From Hyaloperonospora brassicae (Eukaryota > Oomycota > Peronosporomycetes > Peronosporales > Peronosporaceae), in contig CANTFL010001198.1 in the NCBI GenBank assembly GCA_947650285.1, forward strand, positions 654,888 to 718,887: a stretch of 64,000 nucleotides of DNA. Reading direction: 5' to 3'. Under the pieces are notes generated by a model that worked only from the letters and a program-made list of their open reading frames with translations, was not told the origin of the DNA and made no database searches. How positions within the stretch are numbered: position 1 is the stretch's first letter; the number at the start of each line of letters is the position of its first letter. A program made the translations under genes and the position numbers. Below, in pieces: positions 20,631-28,699 of this stretch.

Positions 20631-22084
20631 CAGCAACCTCAAGAGAATTTGCAAACCTCTTGACGAAAGTTGCTCCAGATACACAATCATTGTGTGTCTC
20701 TGCACCTGGTGATGACGTTTCGCTCATCACCTTGAAGTTGGAAGCGACAAATGACTTGTCGCTTCGTGCCCTAGTAGACTGTGGGGCGTCGAACAACTTT
20801 GTTCGTCGCCAGTCACTAGAGGGTCGTAGGCTCAAGTTCGTTGAGCGCGACATTCCCCTCACAAGGATGACGGTGCGCCTTGCAACAGGCGCATCGATAA
20901 CCGTTGAGAAACGTGTAGTAGGAATCCACTACACGTTAGAGGGCGAGCAGTACGATGATGATTTCATCGTACTAGATCTGGATGACAAATTTGATGTCAT
21001 CCTGGGATTACCTTGGCTCAGAAAATACGAGCCAAGGGTGAGCTGGCAGCATCGATCCGTGAAGATGCCTGCTGCTTGTTCATCAGATGGCCATCTGATG
21101 AACATCTTGGAGCGTCCACAAGCGTGTGGATGTTCTGCGAGTGAGTGCGATGGCCTCACTTGCGGTACGGTCGTTAGCACGACTGCACAAGGTCACAGTG
21201 TAGTTGATCACTACACTGTGGAGCAAGCTCCCGGCGGCTGTACAGAAGTACAGGCTGCGCCGAAGGTCCACCACTCGAATAAGTCGAGTGGACTGGGACA
21301 TGGATGCATGCCTAGCGGGCAGCATCTTAGAAGAAAGAAGTCTGTTGCCCCCAAGGGGCAACATGAAAATCCTAGGTCGACTGGAGAGTCGACCGTAGAG
21401 GATCGGTTCCTGACTGTGGTTGCACAGCCACAGTCGGAAGACGTCGAGGGAATAAGTCCCCACGTACTTGAGGAAGGAATTCCTCAAGAGTCGCTTGCTG
21501 AGGGATTAGGCCCTCAGCAACCTGTGGAAGCAAGTTCCCAGGAAGAAACCGAGACGTTGAACGTCTTGGTTAATGACGGATCAAGCGTAGGCGCTTATAC
21601 GCTTGATCTGATTGTGCCTCCGAAGTTGACTTCGGAGATAACTCAGTTGCCAACGCTAGAACCGAAACGGTTCTTGCGTGATCTGCGTAGTGGCAAAGTC
21701 AAGCAGATCTGCATACTCGTCACAGAGGACGAGTATGTGACCGACATTCGGTCGGCAACAGTATTTGCTGAGAACGAACGGGTTCTCAGCAGCTCATCGA
21801 TGGACGAAAGTGTCCTCGATGAGAAGACTCGGATTGAGCGATACGCGTCCCAATCCTGGGAGTCACTTCAGGCAAATCCTTTGTATAAGGATTTGATCGA
21901 ATTCAGGGATGTGTTCCCTGAATCCGTACCTTGCGAGTTGCCTAAGGACAAAGGCACTCGACACGAGATCGAGCTCAAACCGGGCTCGAAATACTGTGTC
22001 ATGAAGCAGTGGCCACTGCCTCGTGAACAAGTGATAGCGATCGACAAGTTCTTTGCCGATCGCTTATTGCAGCGGGCCATGTGA
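20597..22084 (+). CDS. pol: Pol, first part: protease and start of RT (element 1)
   Basis: Frame -1 to gag, entered by frameshifting; no ATG of its own is needed. The aspartic protease active site reads ALVDCGASNNFV (DCGA instead of the common D[ST]GA) with the partner motif DVILGLPWL about 75 residues later. A long hydrophilic linker (about 200 residues, rich in S, E and Q) leads to the RT N-terminus (YKDLIEFRDVFPE, KGTRHEIELKPG, then PLPREQVIAIDKFFAD). The frame ends at a TGA (22,082) caused by a shift near 22,066: in the other copies the same place reads on through GHVR. A compensating shift near 22,106 restores the frame of the next segment. Confidence 0.85.
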   Translation, partial: SGSVGAERPTDPATSREFANLLTKVAPDTQSLCVSAPGDDVSLITLKLEATNDLSLRALVDCGASNNFVRRQSLEGRRLKFVERDIPLTRMTVRLATGASITVEKRVVGIHYTLEGEQYDDDFIVLDLDDKFDVILGLPWLRKYEPRVSWQHRSVKMPAACSSDGHLMNILERPQACGCSASECDGLTCGTVVSTTAQGHSVVDHYTVEQAPGGCTEVQAAPKVHHSNKSSGLGHGCMPSGQHLRRKKSVAPKGQHENPRSTGESTVEDRFLTVVAQPQSEDVEGISPHVLEEGIPQESLAEGLGPQQPVEASSQEETETLNVLVNDGSSVGAYTLDLIVPPKLTSEITQLPTLEPKRFLRDLRSGKVKQICILVTEDEYVTDIRSATVFAENERVLSSSSMDESVLDEKTRIERYASQSWESLQANPLYKDLIEFRDVFPESVPCELPKDKGTRHEIELKPGSKYCVMKQWPLPREQVIAIDKFFADRLLQRAM

Positions 22085-22123
22085 GGGAATCAACATCCCC
22101 TCACAGTCTCTCCGACCTTCTGT

Positions 22124-24766
22124 GTGCGAAAGGCCACAGGAGGGTGGCGGATAGTGCACGCATTCAACAAGTTGAATGCTGCAACGGTACCGGCTCAGAC
22201 GCCGATACCGAGGAAGGACGTCATCATAGATGGTATGTCAAAGAGTACCATCTTTTCGTCCATGGATCTGATGGATGGATTCTATCAGATCCTGATGCGT
22301 GAACGGGACGTCCCGTTCACAGCAGTGAGTACCCCCAGCGGGATGCTGTGGGAGTGGCTAGTGATGCCACAGGGGCTGAGTAATGCCCCTGCAACATTCA
22401 ACAGATGTGTAACAAATCTGTTGAGACCGGTGCGAGACTTCGCACCGAGTTACTTCGACGATGTGTTCGTCCATAGCCGGGCTATGGACGGGAAGACGGA
22501 CGTTGAAGTTCACAGAACTCACGTTCGTCAGGTTCTTCAACTTATGCGCAAGCATAAGTTGTACGCCAACCTCAAGAAGTGTATATTCGCGGCTAGCGAA
22601 ATACCACTTCTTGGGTGCATCGTGGGGAAACACGGCGTACGCCCTGATCCCGAAAAGATCAAGGCGATCACCGACTGGCCAGTGCCAGTCGATGTCAAGG
22701 GACTTCGAAAGTTCCTTGGTCTTGCGGCGTACTTGCACAAGTACTCGCGCAACTACGCCGAGATGACGGTACATCTTTCTTGCTTGCTCAAGAAAAATGT
22801 CAAGTGGTCATGGAACGCTGAGTGCCAGCGTTCCTTTGAAGGTATCAAGCAAAGCTTGATGCAATCGCCGATCTTGGCGATTGCAGATCAGGACAGACCA
22901 TTTCATGTGGTCTGTGACGCCAGCGATTTCGCAATCGGCTGTGCGTTAATGCAGTTCGATGCAGATGGCGCGGAGCGCGTCATCTGTTATCAATCGCGTC
23001 AGCTGCAAGCAGCTGAGCGTAATTACCCAGTGCATGACAAGGAACTCCTTGCCATGAAATACGCACTGGCTAAATTTCGCGTCTATCTCTTGGGAGATAG
23101 ACCGTTTGTTGTCTACACGGACCATGCGTCATTACGCACGGCCGTAAACAGCCCACACCTCTCGCAAAGAATGGCGAGGTGGCTGTCTTTCTTCGCGGAG
23201 TATAACTTCTCCGTGGAGTATAAACCGGGACGACTCAATGTCGTCGCGGATGCTCTTTCGCGCCGGCCCGATTTCGAGCCGGACGCGCAATCCAACAGTG
23301 AGGACAAGCCCACTGTTGCGACACTGTCAGTCAGTGTCCCGTCGTCAAGTTTACTTGACGACGTACGAAAGGCATACGCGGAAGATAAGGATCTTCTGCG
23401 ATTGATGGATCATCTGGTGAATCCATCCAGTAAATCCATGAGGGATTTACCGGCTTTGTACCGATCCTCATCGGATCGGTATAGTACACGCAACGGATTG
23501 CTGTACTATACAGCTGTTGCCGACGACACGCCTCGTGTCGTCGTACCCGCTCATCATGATTTGCGATTGCGCATCATGTATGAGTGTCACGATGCCCCAA
23601 CAAGCGGCCATCGTGGTAGAGAAAAGACTTACCTCACGGTAAGTCGCGACTTTTACTGGCCCCGCCAGTATCAGTTTGTTCGCAAGTACATCCGTGCTTG
23701 CGAAGTATGTCAACGGGTGAAGCCTAGTCCTTCATCCCGTGCGCCATTGCAGCCTCTGCCTGTTCCGACAGAGTGCTGGCAGTCCGTTTCAATGGACTTC
23801 GTCTTCGGGTTTCCCGAAGACGCTCACAAGAATAATGGTATTCTTGTGTTTGTGGACCGATTCAGCAAGATGGTCCATCTTGCTGCTGTCCCTGAGTCAA
23901 TCAAGGCTCAAGGTTGTGCTCGTGTCTTTCTAGACACGGTCTTTAGACTCCACGGGTTACCCCGTGAACTCGTATCCGACCGTGACCCTCGGTTCACGGC
24001 GGAATTTTGGCAAACCGTGTTCCGTACTCTCGGAACACGATTGAAGATGTCCACTTCTGACCATCCAGAAACAGATGGTCAGACGGAACGTGCGAACCGT
24101 GTCCTCGAAGAGATTCTTCGAGGATATGTCCACTCGTTTCCGAGTTGGAGCGAATTCCTACCCATGGTGGAATTCGCCATCAATAATTCGGTGCATGCTT
24201 CAACACAGCACACACCGTTTTACGTGAATGGCCTACGCCATCCACGTGTGCCCACCCTTCTAGAGTGTGACTCTTGGATAAGGGGGGGAGGGACTCGCTC
24301 GAGCAAAAACCGTTTTGGCTCTTGCTCATCACGTGTCGACGCAAACGTCGTCACGTATGATGCCGATGTCGATCAAGTCGACATCGATGAAGAAGATCAT
24401 CTCAATAATAGCGAAGACGCTATTATTGATTCGGATGATGATGACGATGCTGGTATATTCAGCATCGCCAACGATTATGCCAGCGAGGAAGAAGACAACC
24501 TCGCTGAAGAAGAGAGCAATCTCTTAGCAGTGCGCACGAAGCGCACTGCTAGACAAAACAAAGAGTCAGCAGAGAACTTCCTGCTGACTCGAGAAGCGGT
24601 AGTCCGTTTCGTTCAGGACTCCATCGCAAATGCGGTGGACCATCAGAAACGGAACGCAGACAAGAATGGAAGAGCAAATGTTCTTTCATTTAAGGTTAAC
24701 GACCTAGTACTACTGTCTACGGTAAACTTACCTGGAAATGCAGTCACTAGTGTCGGCAGTAGTTAA
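22124..24766 (+). CDS. pol: Pol, second part: RT, RNase H, integrase (element 1)
   Basis: Same frame as the first part, reopened after a second 1-nt shift; 880 codons with no initiator ATG needed. RT: FSSMDLMDGFYQI, MPQGLSNAPATF and the catalytic SYFDDVFV. RNase H: CDASD, HDKELLA, YTDHASL and VADALSRR give the D-E-D-D set. Integrase: H2C2 zinc site (HRGREKTY ... CEVCQ), then catalytic MDFVFG, SDRDPRF and QTERANRVLEE (D, D, E). An acidic insert (DSDDDDDAG) follows. The segment ends at a TAA (24,764) where elements 2 and 3 have TTA, so the GPF module and chromodomain are cut off. Enzymes would act on the RNA/cDNA in particles and integrate it. Confidence 0.88.
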   Translation: MRKATGGWRIVHAFNKLNAATVPAQTPIPRKDVIIDGMSKSTIFSSMDLMDGFYQILMRERDVPFTAVSTPSGMLWEWLVMPQGLSNAPATFNRCVTNLLRPVRDFAPSYFDDVFVHSRAMDGKTDVEVHRTHVRQVLQLMRKHKLYANLKKCIFAASEIPLLGCIVGKHGVRPDPEKIKAITDWPVPVDVKGLRKFLGLAAYLHKYSRNYAEMTVHLSCLLKKNVKWSWNAECQRSFEGIKQSLMQSPILAIADQDRPFHVVCDASDFAIGCALMQFDADGAERVICYQSRQLQAAERNYPVHDKELLAMKYALAKFRVYLLGDRPFVVYTDHASLRTAVNSPHLSQRMARWLSFFAEYNFSVEYKPGRLNVVADALSRRPDFEPDAQSNSEDKPTVATLSVSVPSSSLLDDVRKAYAEDKDLLRLMDHLVNPSSKSMRDLPALYRSSSDRYSTRNGLLYYTAVADDTPRVVVPAHHDLRLRIMYECHDAPTSGHRGREKTYLTVSRDFYWPRQYQFVRKYIRACEVCQRVKPSPSSRAPLQPLPVPTECWQSVSMDFVFGFPEDAHKNNGILVFVDRFSKMVHLAAVPESIKAQGCARVFLDTVFRLHGLPRELVSDRDPRFTAEFWQTVFRTLGTRLKMSTSDHPETDGQTERANRVLEEILRGYVHSFPSWSEFLPMVEFAINNSVHASTQHTPFYVNGLRHPRVPTLLECDSWIRGGGTRSSKNRFGSCSSRVDANVVTYDADVDQVDIDEEDHLNNSEDAIIDSDDDDDAGIFSIANDYASEEEDNLAEEESNLLAVRTKRTARQNKESAENFLLTREAVVRFVQDSIANAVDHQKRNADKNGRANVLSFKVNDLVLLSTVNLPGNAVTSVGSS

Positions 24767-25509
24767 CTACTGCCGAAATACATTGGGCCATTTCGAGTGT
24801 TGCACCGCAAGGGCAATGCATACACGATCGAATTGCCACGTAGGATGCGCACGCATCCTACGTTTTACGTGGGGAGGCTTAGGTCGTACTGTCAGTACGA
24901 GCCTTCTTCTTCCGATGAAGATAGCCCCCACGTTCAAGAACATCCATCAAGTTCTTGCGTTCGCGCTCCAGACGATCCGTCTGGTCGCGCAGATTATGAT
25001 ACCTCGGAACTCAACCGAGATATCTCTCCGCGAGCTGTCGCCAGCTCGCCGTAAAGGGAGCGGACATCCCGCTCGACCTGAAGCTGCGCTGTGGCATAAT
25101 CGGCGCGATCCCTCGCCCGATCAGCCTCGTGATCCTTGCGGTTCTTCCGCACGGTATCGGTCAAAGCGTAGCGCCGGTCGCGCTCGTGCTTCAAGTCATC
25201 GCGCAATTCATCGATTGCGCGATCCATCTCGTAAGGGTCGAGATGGTGGGCCTGGGGTCTCTGGAGGAGGTCTTTCCTCCTCCACCACATCCTTTGGTGG
25301 ATGCTCACGGTGATCAACGCTTTCTAGTGGAGCGTATCTTGAATCACCGTGACGATTCAGGATCAAGGACGAGCTACCTCGTCCAGTGGCGGGGGTATCC
25401 ACCCTCTTGGAACAGCTGGGAGCCCCGCTCTCAGCTGTTAATGGATGTTGAAGGTCTCGTCCACCAGTATGACGAGACCCATCCGATGAGTCCTGTGGCC
25501 CATCGGTAA
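24767..25509 (+). pseudogene. pol: Pol tail of element 1: GPF module and chromodomain, frame-broken
   Basis: After the nonsense codon the frame continues with KYIGPFRVLHRKGN (GPY/F module of integrase) and GRLRSYCQYE. Two 1-nt shifts (about 25,000 and 25,250, relative to element 2) move the frame before a clear chromodomain at about 25,310-25,490: FLVERILNHRDD, TSYLVQWRGYPPSWNSWEP, then VHQYDETH. The chromodomain identifies the element as a chromovirus; such domains direct integration to modified chromatin. In element 2 this tail is one open frame. Confidence 0.85.
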
Positions 25510-26485
25510 ACACGCGCCCTAGGCGCTTGTAGACGGATTGCAAGTTTGCAATCGCGTCACGCATCTCGTCCGAGAGATGTGCCCTTCCCCAGGGCGAATT
25601 TAGGGAGTACACATCCCTATGTGCACGCTGCGAGTTGTCAACACAACTCGCACAAGGGTCTCCCCATGTGAGGCAAGGAATGCCTGCCTCACTCGATAAA
25701 CAATGCAACCGGTACCTAGCACCGGTTGGCGTTCGCCGTTCGAACCTGAGGCGTGTTGCCTCAAGTTTCTTGAGCCACCCTTCTCGTCCAAAATTCTTTA
25801 CGTTTTGGACGAACGCGTTCCACGCAGCCAAAAGCGATGTTTTGTCACGCTTTTGGTTGCTATTGTACCATCGATGTCTAAGGAAGACATCGAGATAAAA
25901 GTCTTCTTCAGCGCGAAAGTTCTTCGCGCTGGGATCCAAGCCGTGAAGCTCAGTCGCATCGAATAAGGGTATTCGATGGTGTTGGCCTGTCTCGTGAGAC
26001 AGGCTATTGATGAGTTGTTCGGGCAAACGCCACGGCTTCAACTCATCACGCTTCACAGTGGTACCCTTGTCGGTACCACGGCTCCCAGATTGACGACGGC
26101 TCGCGCCATCGTCATCACGCTCGTGCGAAGACGCACGAGCCGGCGGTGGTGAAGAATAGAACTCACCACCCTGATCATCGTCATCACTGCCGAACAGACT
26201 GTGATGCGAATCACGAGTCCGTTCGTTCGGCAGTGGCCTTGGCGAATACTGAGGCGTCGCCGGTGAGCGAGACGCCTCTGGAGCATTGCCCGAGTCAGAC
26301 ACGTCTGACTCGCCAGAGTAGATGACCTCCACATCGGGGTCATCGTGCGCACGCGGCGTGATACCGCGTGCACCTGCAGCACCTGTTGCTGCAGGCGAAG
26401 AAGGGGCGGCAGACGACGAAGCGTCTGCCGCAGAGGCTTGCACAGCACCAGGCTGTGTGGGTCTTGAGTCACCTCGCATAGACAT
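25208..26485 (-). CDS. Antisense gene of element 1, unknown function
   Basis: A 425-residue frame on the strand opposite gag/pol, starting at ATG 26,485 just inside the 3' LTR and overlapping the chromodomain code at its end. I do not recognise the protein. Residues 1-140 are low-complexity S/A/P/D-rich with acidic patches. About 145-310 look ordered: DELKPWRLPEQLINSL, FDATELHGLDPSAKNF, YLDVFLRHRWYNSNQ, WNAFVQNVKNFGREGW, and a cysteine group (CLSSEAGIPCLTWGDPCASC). The 3' end is shifted by one base near 25,255; a further 100 codons of coiled-coil type (DRAIDELRDDLKHERDR, then DRADYATAQL) are open to 24,994. Element 2 has the same gene intact here. It may be expressed from the 3' LTR or nearby sequence. 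Confidence 0.7.
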   Translation of the reverse strand: MSMRGDSRPTQPGAVQASAADASSSAAPSSPAATGAAGARGITPRAHDDPDVEVIYSGESDVSDSGNAPEASRSPATPQYSPRPLPNERTRDSHHSLFGSDDDDQGGEFYSSPPPARASSHERDDDGASRRQSGSRGTDKGTTVKRDELKPWRLPEQLINSLSHETGQHHRIPLFDATELHGLDPSAKNFRAEEDFYLDVFLRHRWYNSNQKRDKTSLLAAWNAFVQNVKNFGREGWLKKLEATRLRFERRTPTGARYRLHCLSSEAGIPCLTWGDPCASCVDNSQRAHRDVYSLNSPWGRAHLSDEMRDAIANLQSVYKRLGRVFTDGPQDSSDGSRHTGGRDLQHPLTAESGAPSCSKRVDTPATGRGSSSLILNRHGDSRYAPLESVDHREHPPKDVVEEERPPPETPGPPSRPLRDGSRNR

Positions 26486-26603
26486 GTTAACTATGCGAGG
26501 TCAAGCGGAAAGTGAGTGGAACGGACCAAACAAGTGCTCCCTGTCCCAATGGTGGCCAACGGGTGGCCTCCATATTTCGATAGTCACACGGTGACTATCA
26601 GTT
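25510..26603 (+). other. Region between pol and polypurine tract, antisense coding
   Basis: On the sense strand this 1.1-kb stretch has no long frame with protein character; short frames are shadows of the antisense gene. It is absent from minimal Ty3/gypsy elements, so it is an added module. Confidence 0.7.
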
Positions 26604-26612
26604 AAGGGGGGG
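26604..26612 (+). other. Polypurine tract of element 1
   Basis: AAGGGGGGG ends three bases before the 3' LTR (spacer TGA). It primes plus-strand DNA synthesis. Element 2 has AGGAAAGGGGGG at the same place. Confidence 0.85.
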
Positions 26613-26615
26613 TGA

Positions 26616-27003
26616 TGTAACGGGGCAGCCCGTTACATGATATTGTCACTTAAGGAAAGTGACAATAAAGAATATAAGATGGATATTCTTTAAACAATAT
26701 CACCAAAGTGGTGATATTGAAGGGTCGACCAAAGGGTCTGTTCATTGGTTGATATCGTGATGATATCAACCCACCAATCGCCGCAAGACGCGCGCAATGA
26801 GTGGTGACGAGACGTCACCATACATGCAGTTATATTAGTATAATTGAATTAAGTCAAACGAAGAGACAGTAGTTTAAAGACTTAATTTATTAATATAACA
26901 GTTCTACTTTTACCCTACCTACGCTTCCTCGCTCGCCACGTGTACGTCCGTCGGGGCACCCAAATCCCTTGCGTTAAGTTACGCAAGGGTGTGCCCCGTT
27001 ACA
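26616..27003 (+). repeat. 3' LTR of element 1
   Basis: 388 bp, identical to the 5' LTR in a base-by-base reading, followed by the target duplication ATCCG. Confidence 0.96.
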
Positions 27004-28224
27004 ATCCGCCTTAAGAGCGAAAATCAATTTGATTGGTGGAGCGCGTATGGAGATGGGCCCGTAAGAACGATTGATGGGATTAGACAACTTAGTGACACAA
27101 ACTGACTGTGGACATTTATGCAGATTGATCTACCTTACGGTCATGAAGGAATATAGTCAAGGATCGACGATTGACCGATCACGATCCGCGATCAAAGGCT
27201 TGGATCACCAAGTTACAAGGACCGGATCACTAGAGAGCTGAACATCATCTGGAATACAGAATCGATAACACTAATGGAAGATAGGTGCACGTGAAAGCAG
27301 GCAATAAGAGTGGATATTCAAGATCATCATACATCGCGATCTCAGAGGTGACGATCATTCGACAGTGTATGCTCGATCAATGACTCGAGAGATTGATCAC
27401 GATCCACCCTGGGCGTGTAACGTTTGATTGTGTGGACACATAATTAGTGTGGATCACATAATTGGTTTGGATCACATACTTGGTGTGGATCACATACCGC
27501 GATCCACTACCCGACCGATCCACCCCGTAGCGATCCACTATGAAGCGATCCACTATCGAGGGATCCGCCATCCGAGTATCTGCTGTAGATCACGTGATGC
27601 AAGAGGTGAATTACATAGACATGCGATAGGAAACAGTGGTCTAGTGAACAGATAGGCATACTCATAGGTTTTGGATTTGGTTGGTTAACATTAAACAGAA
27701 TTGAATTTGCAACAAAAGACACACGTCAACTTCTCCCGGGCAGGAACTTTGCCTTCCCGTTGAATAGAGAGCGACCTGTGTCTACACAAACTTCGCCTTT
27801 GGATTTTTTGGCCAGGCGGAGCATCAGTTCTCACCCCCAACTGCGATCGGACGCAGGGAACCTAACGGTTCAGATTAAAGATCGCGAGACGGCTCAAGTG
27901 GTCAGAAGGCTCGCAGATCGAGCATCAACTTTGGACACAGGATACTCTAGGAGATCGCCCAAGTATACGCGCGATCGAGTGAATAATTCCCACTCGATCC
28001 ACCCCACATTTGACCGAGTAAATAAATTTCCACCCGATCAACCCCTATTTTCAAAACGGTCAAGTTCAGGTTCAGCTTAAGTCCACCAAGAAGAGCGCAC
28101 CCGCCACACCGACGGGTACACAAGGTAAGTAAGAAGACACAGAGCACAAAATCGGGGTACCCCCTCCATTAGTAGTGTCGTCAGGCGCCAGTGAAGAGTC
28201 GGGGTCACACGAAATTGTGATCAC
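27004..28224 (+). repeat. Left arm of large inverted repeat (family B LTR-like)
   Basis: About 1,221 bp that reappear as the reverse complement at 32,441-33,662 with only a handful of differences (for example GTCGTCAGGCGCC versus GTCGTCCGGGCGCC, and GGGTACCCCC versus GGGTGCCCCC). The inner half resembles the family B LTR-like sequences at 31.2-31.8 and 45.2-45.8 kb (AACAGAATT, CGATCGGACGCAG, GATCGCGAGACGGCTCAAGT). It contains several GGATCACATA/GATCCACTA repeats at 27,440-27,570 and a GGTAAGTAAG splice-donor-like site at 28,124. A TGTAACG at 27,416 and a CGCCA at 28,190 could be LTR ends, but the homology between arms goes beyond both. Confidence 0.88.
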
Positions 28225-28420
28225 TACTCCACCACATAGGAATTAAAGCTGCATCTCGCCCCAATTAAAGTTTTGACCTCGGAGGGTTGATCCCGATCCT
28301 AGCTTCTGTCGACTTGCCGGCCGGGATACCTAAAATGCCGATCGTAAAGATCGATTGTTGATATATCCAATTTGTGCGGCTTCTTCGTCTTGCCAAACCG
28401 ATCCGGACTTCTTTCGGTAT
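28225..28420. other. Junction between inverted-repeat arm and family B gag/protease relic
   Basis: Begins ACTACTCCACCACATAGG, like the leader after the LTR at 31,248 (ACTCCACCACATAG on the minus strand), so it looks like a leader fragment in plus orientation. No gene. Confidence 0.4.
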
Positions 28421-28699
28421 TCACAGTGTCTTTTTAGCTGAGTCCAAACGGATACCTGCCGAAAGCATATAATTTATGCCCAGTATGGCTTCTTGTCCAA
28501 CTTGATCCTCTTCCCATACGTCGAAGTAGTGTATTGACGATCCGTCCAATTTTACCTTAATCTTGTTTCGACTCACCGTCATGTATACATTCTCCCCGAT
28601 CCCATCACACTCTTGCGTCCGACTTTCATCAATCACACATCCCACCTTAGGAGCAAAGGTTGTGTCTATGATTGACATTTCTGCGCTGGAGTCAAACAA
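28421..28699 (-). pseudogene. Family B retropepsin (aspartic protease) fragment
   Basis: A 92-codon minus-strand frame with LFDSSAEMSIIDTTFA-like active site (DSSA in place of DSGA), a flap-like GIGENVYMT and the C-terminal AILGINYMLSAGIRLD. This order is that of a Ty3/gypsy protease. The active-site Gly is replaced by Ser, so it is probably inactive. The start is not an initiator; the frame is a remnant of a longer Pol. Confidence 0.75.

Larger units (their letters stand above)
19018..27008 (+). mobile_element. Element 1: complete Ty3/gypsy chromovirus, family A, with TSD ATCCG
   Basis: A 7,981-bp LTR retrotransposon (19,023-27,003) bounded by a perfect 5-bp duplication ATCCG (19,018-19,022 and 27,004-27,008). 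Order: 5' LTR, PBS, gag, -1 frameshift signal, pol (protease, RT, RNase H, integrase, chromodomain), an antisense gene, polypurine tract, 3' LTR. The two 388-bp LTRs read identical base for base, which points to recent insertion, yet pol has several breaks. It lies in the outer part of a large inverted repeat: the other arm (33,640-33,690) holds the uninterrupted target site. Nearly the whole sequence consists of adjoining short inverted repeats. Confidence 0.95.

Noticed and set aside
27760..28080. 106-codon frame in both inverted-repeat arms (MNRERPVSTQ...)
   Set aside because: It appears twice only because the arms are duplicated; it lies in LTR-like sequence and has no domain.
27416..28190. 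A 775-bp LTR from TGTAACG to GCGCCA in the left arm
   Set aside because: Homology between the two arms extends past both ends and no target duplication is visible, so LTR limits cannot be fixed; kept only as part of the inverted repeat.
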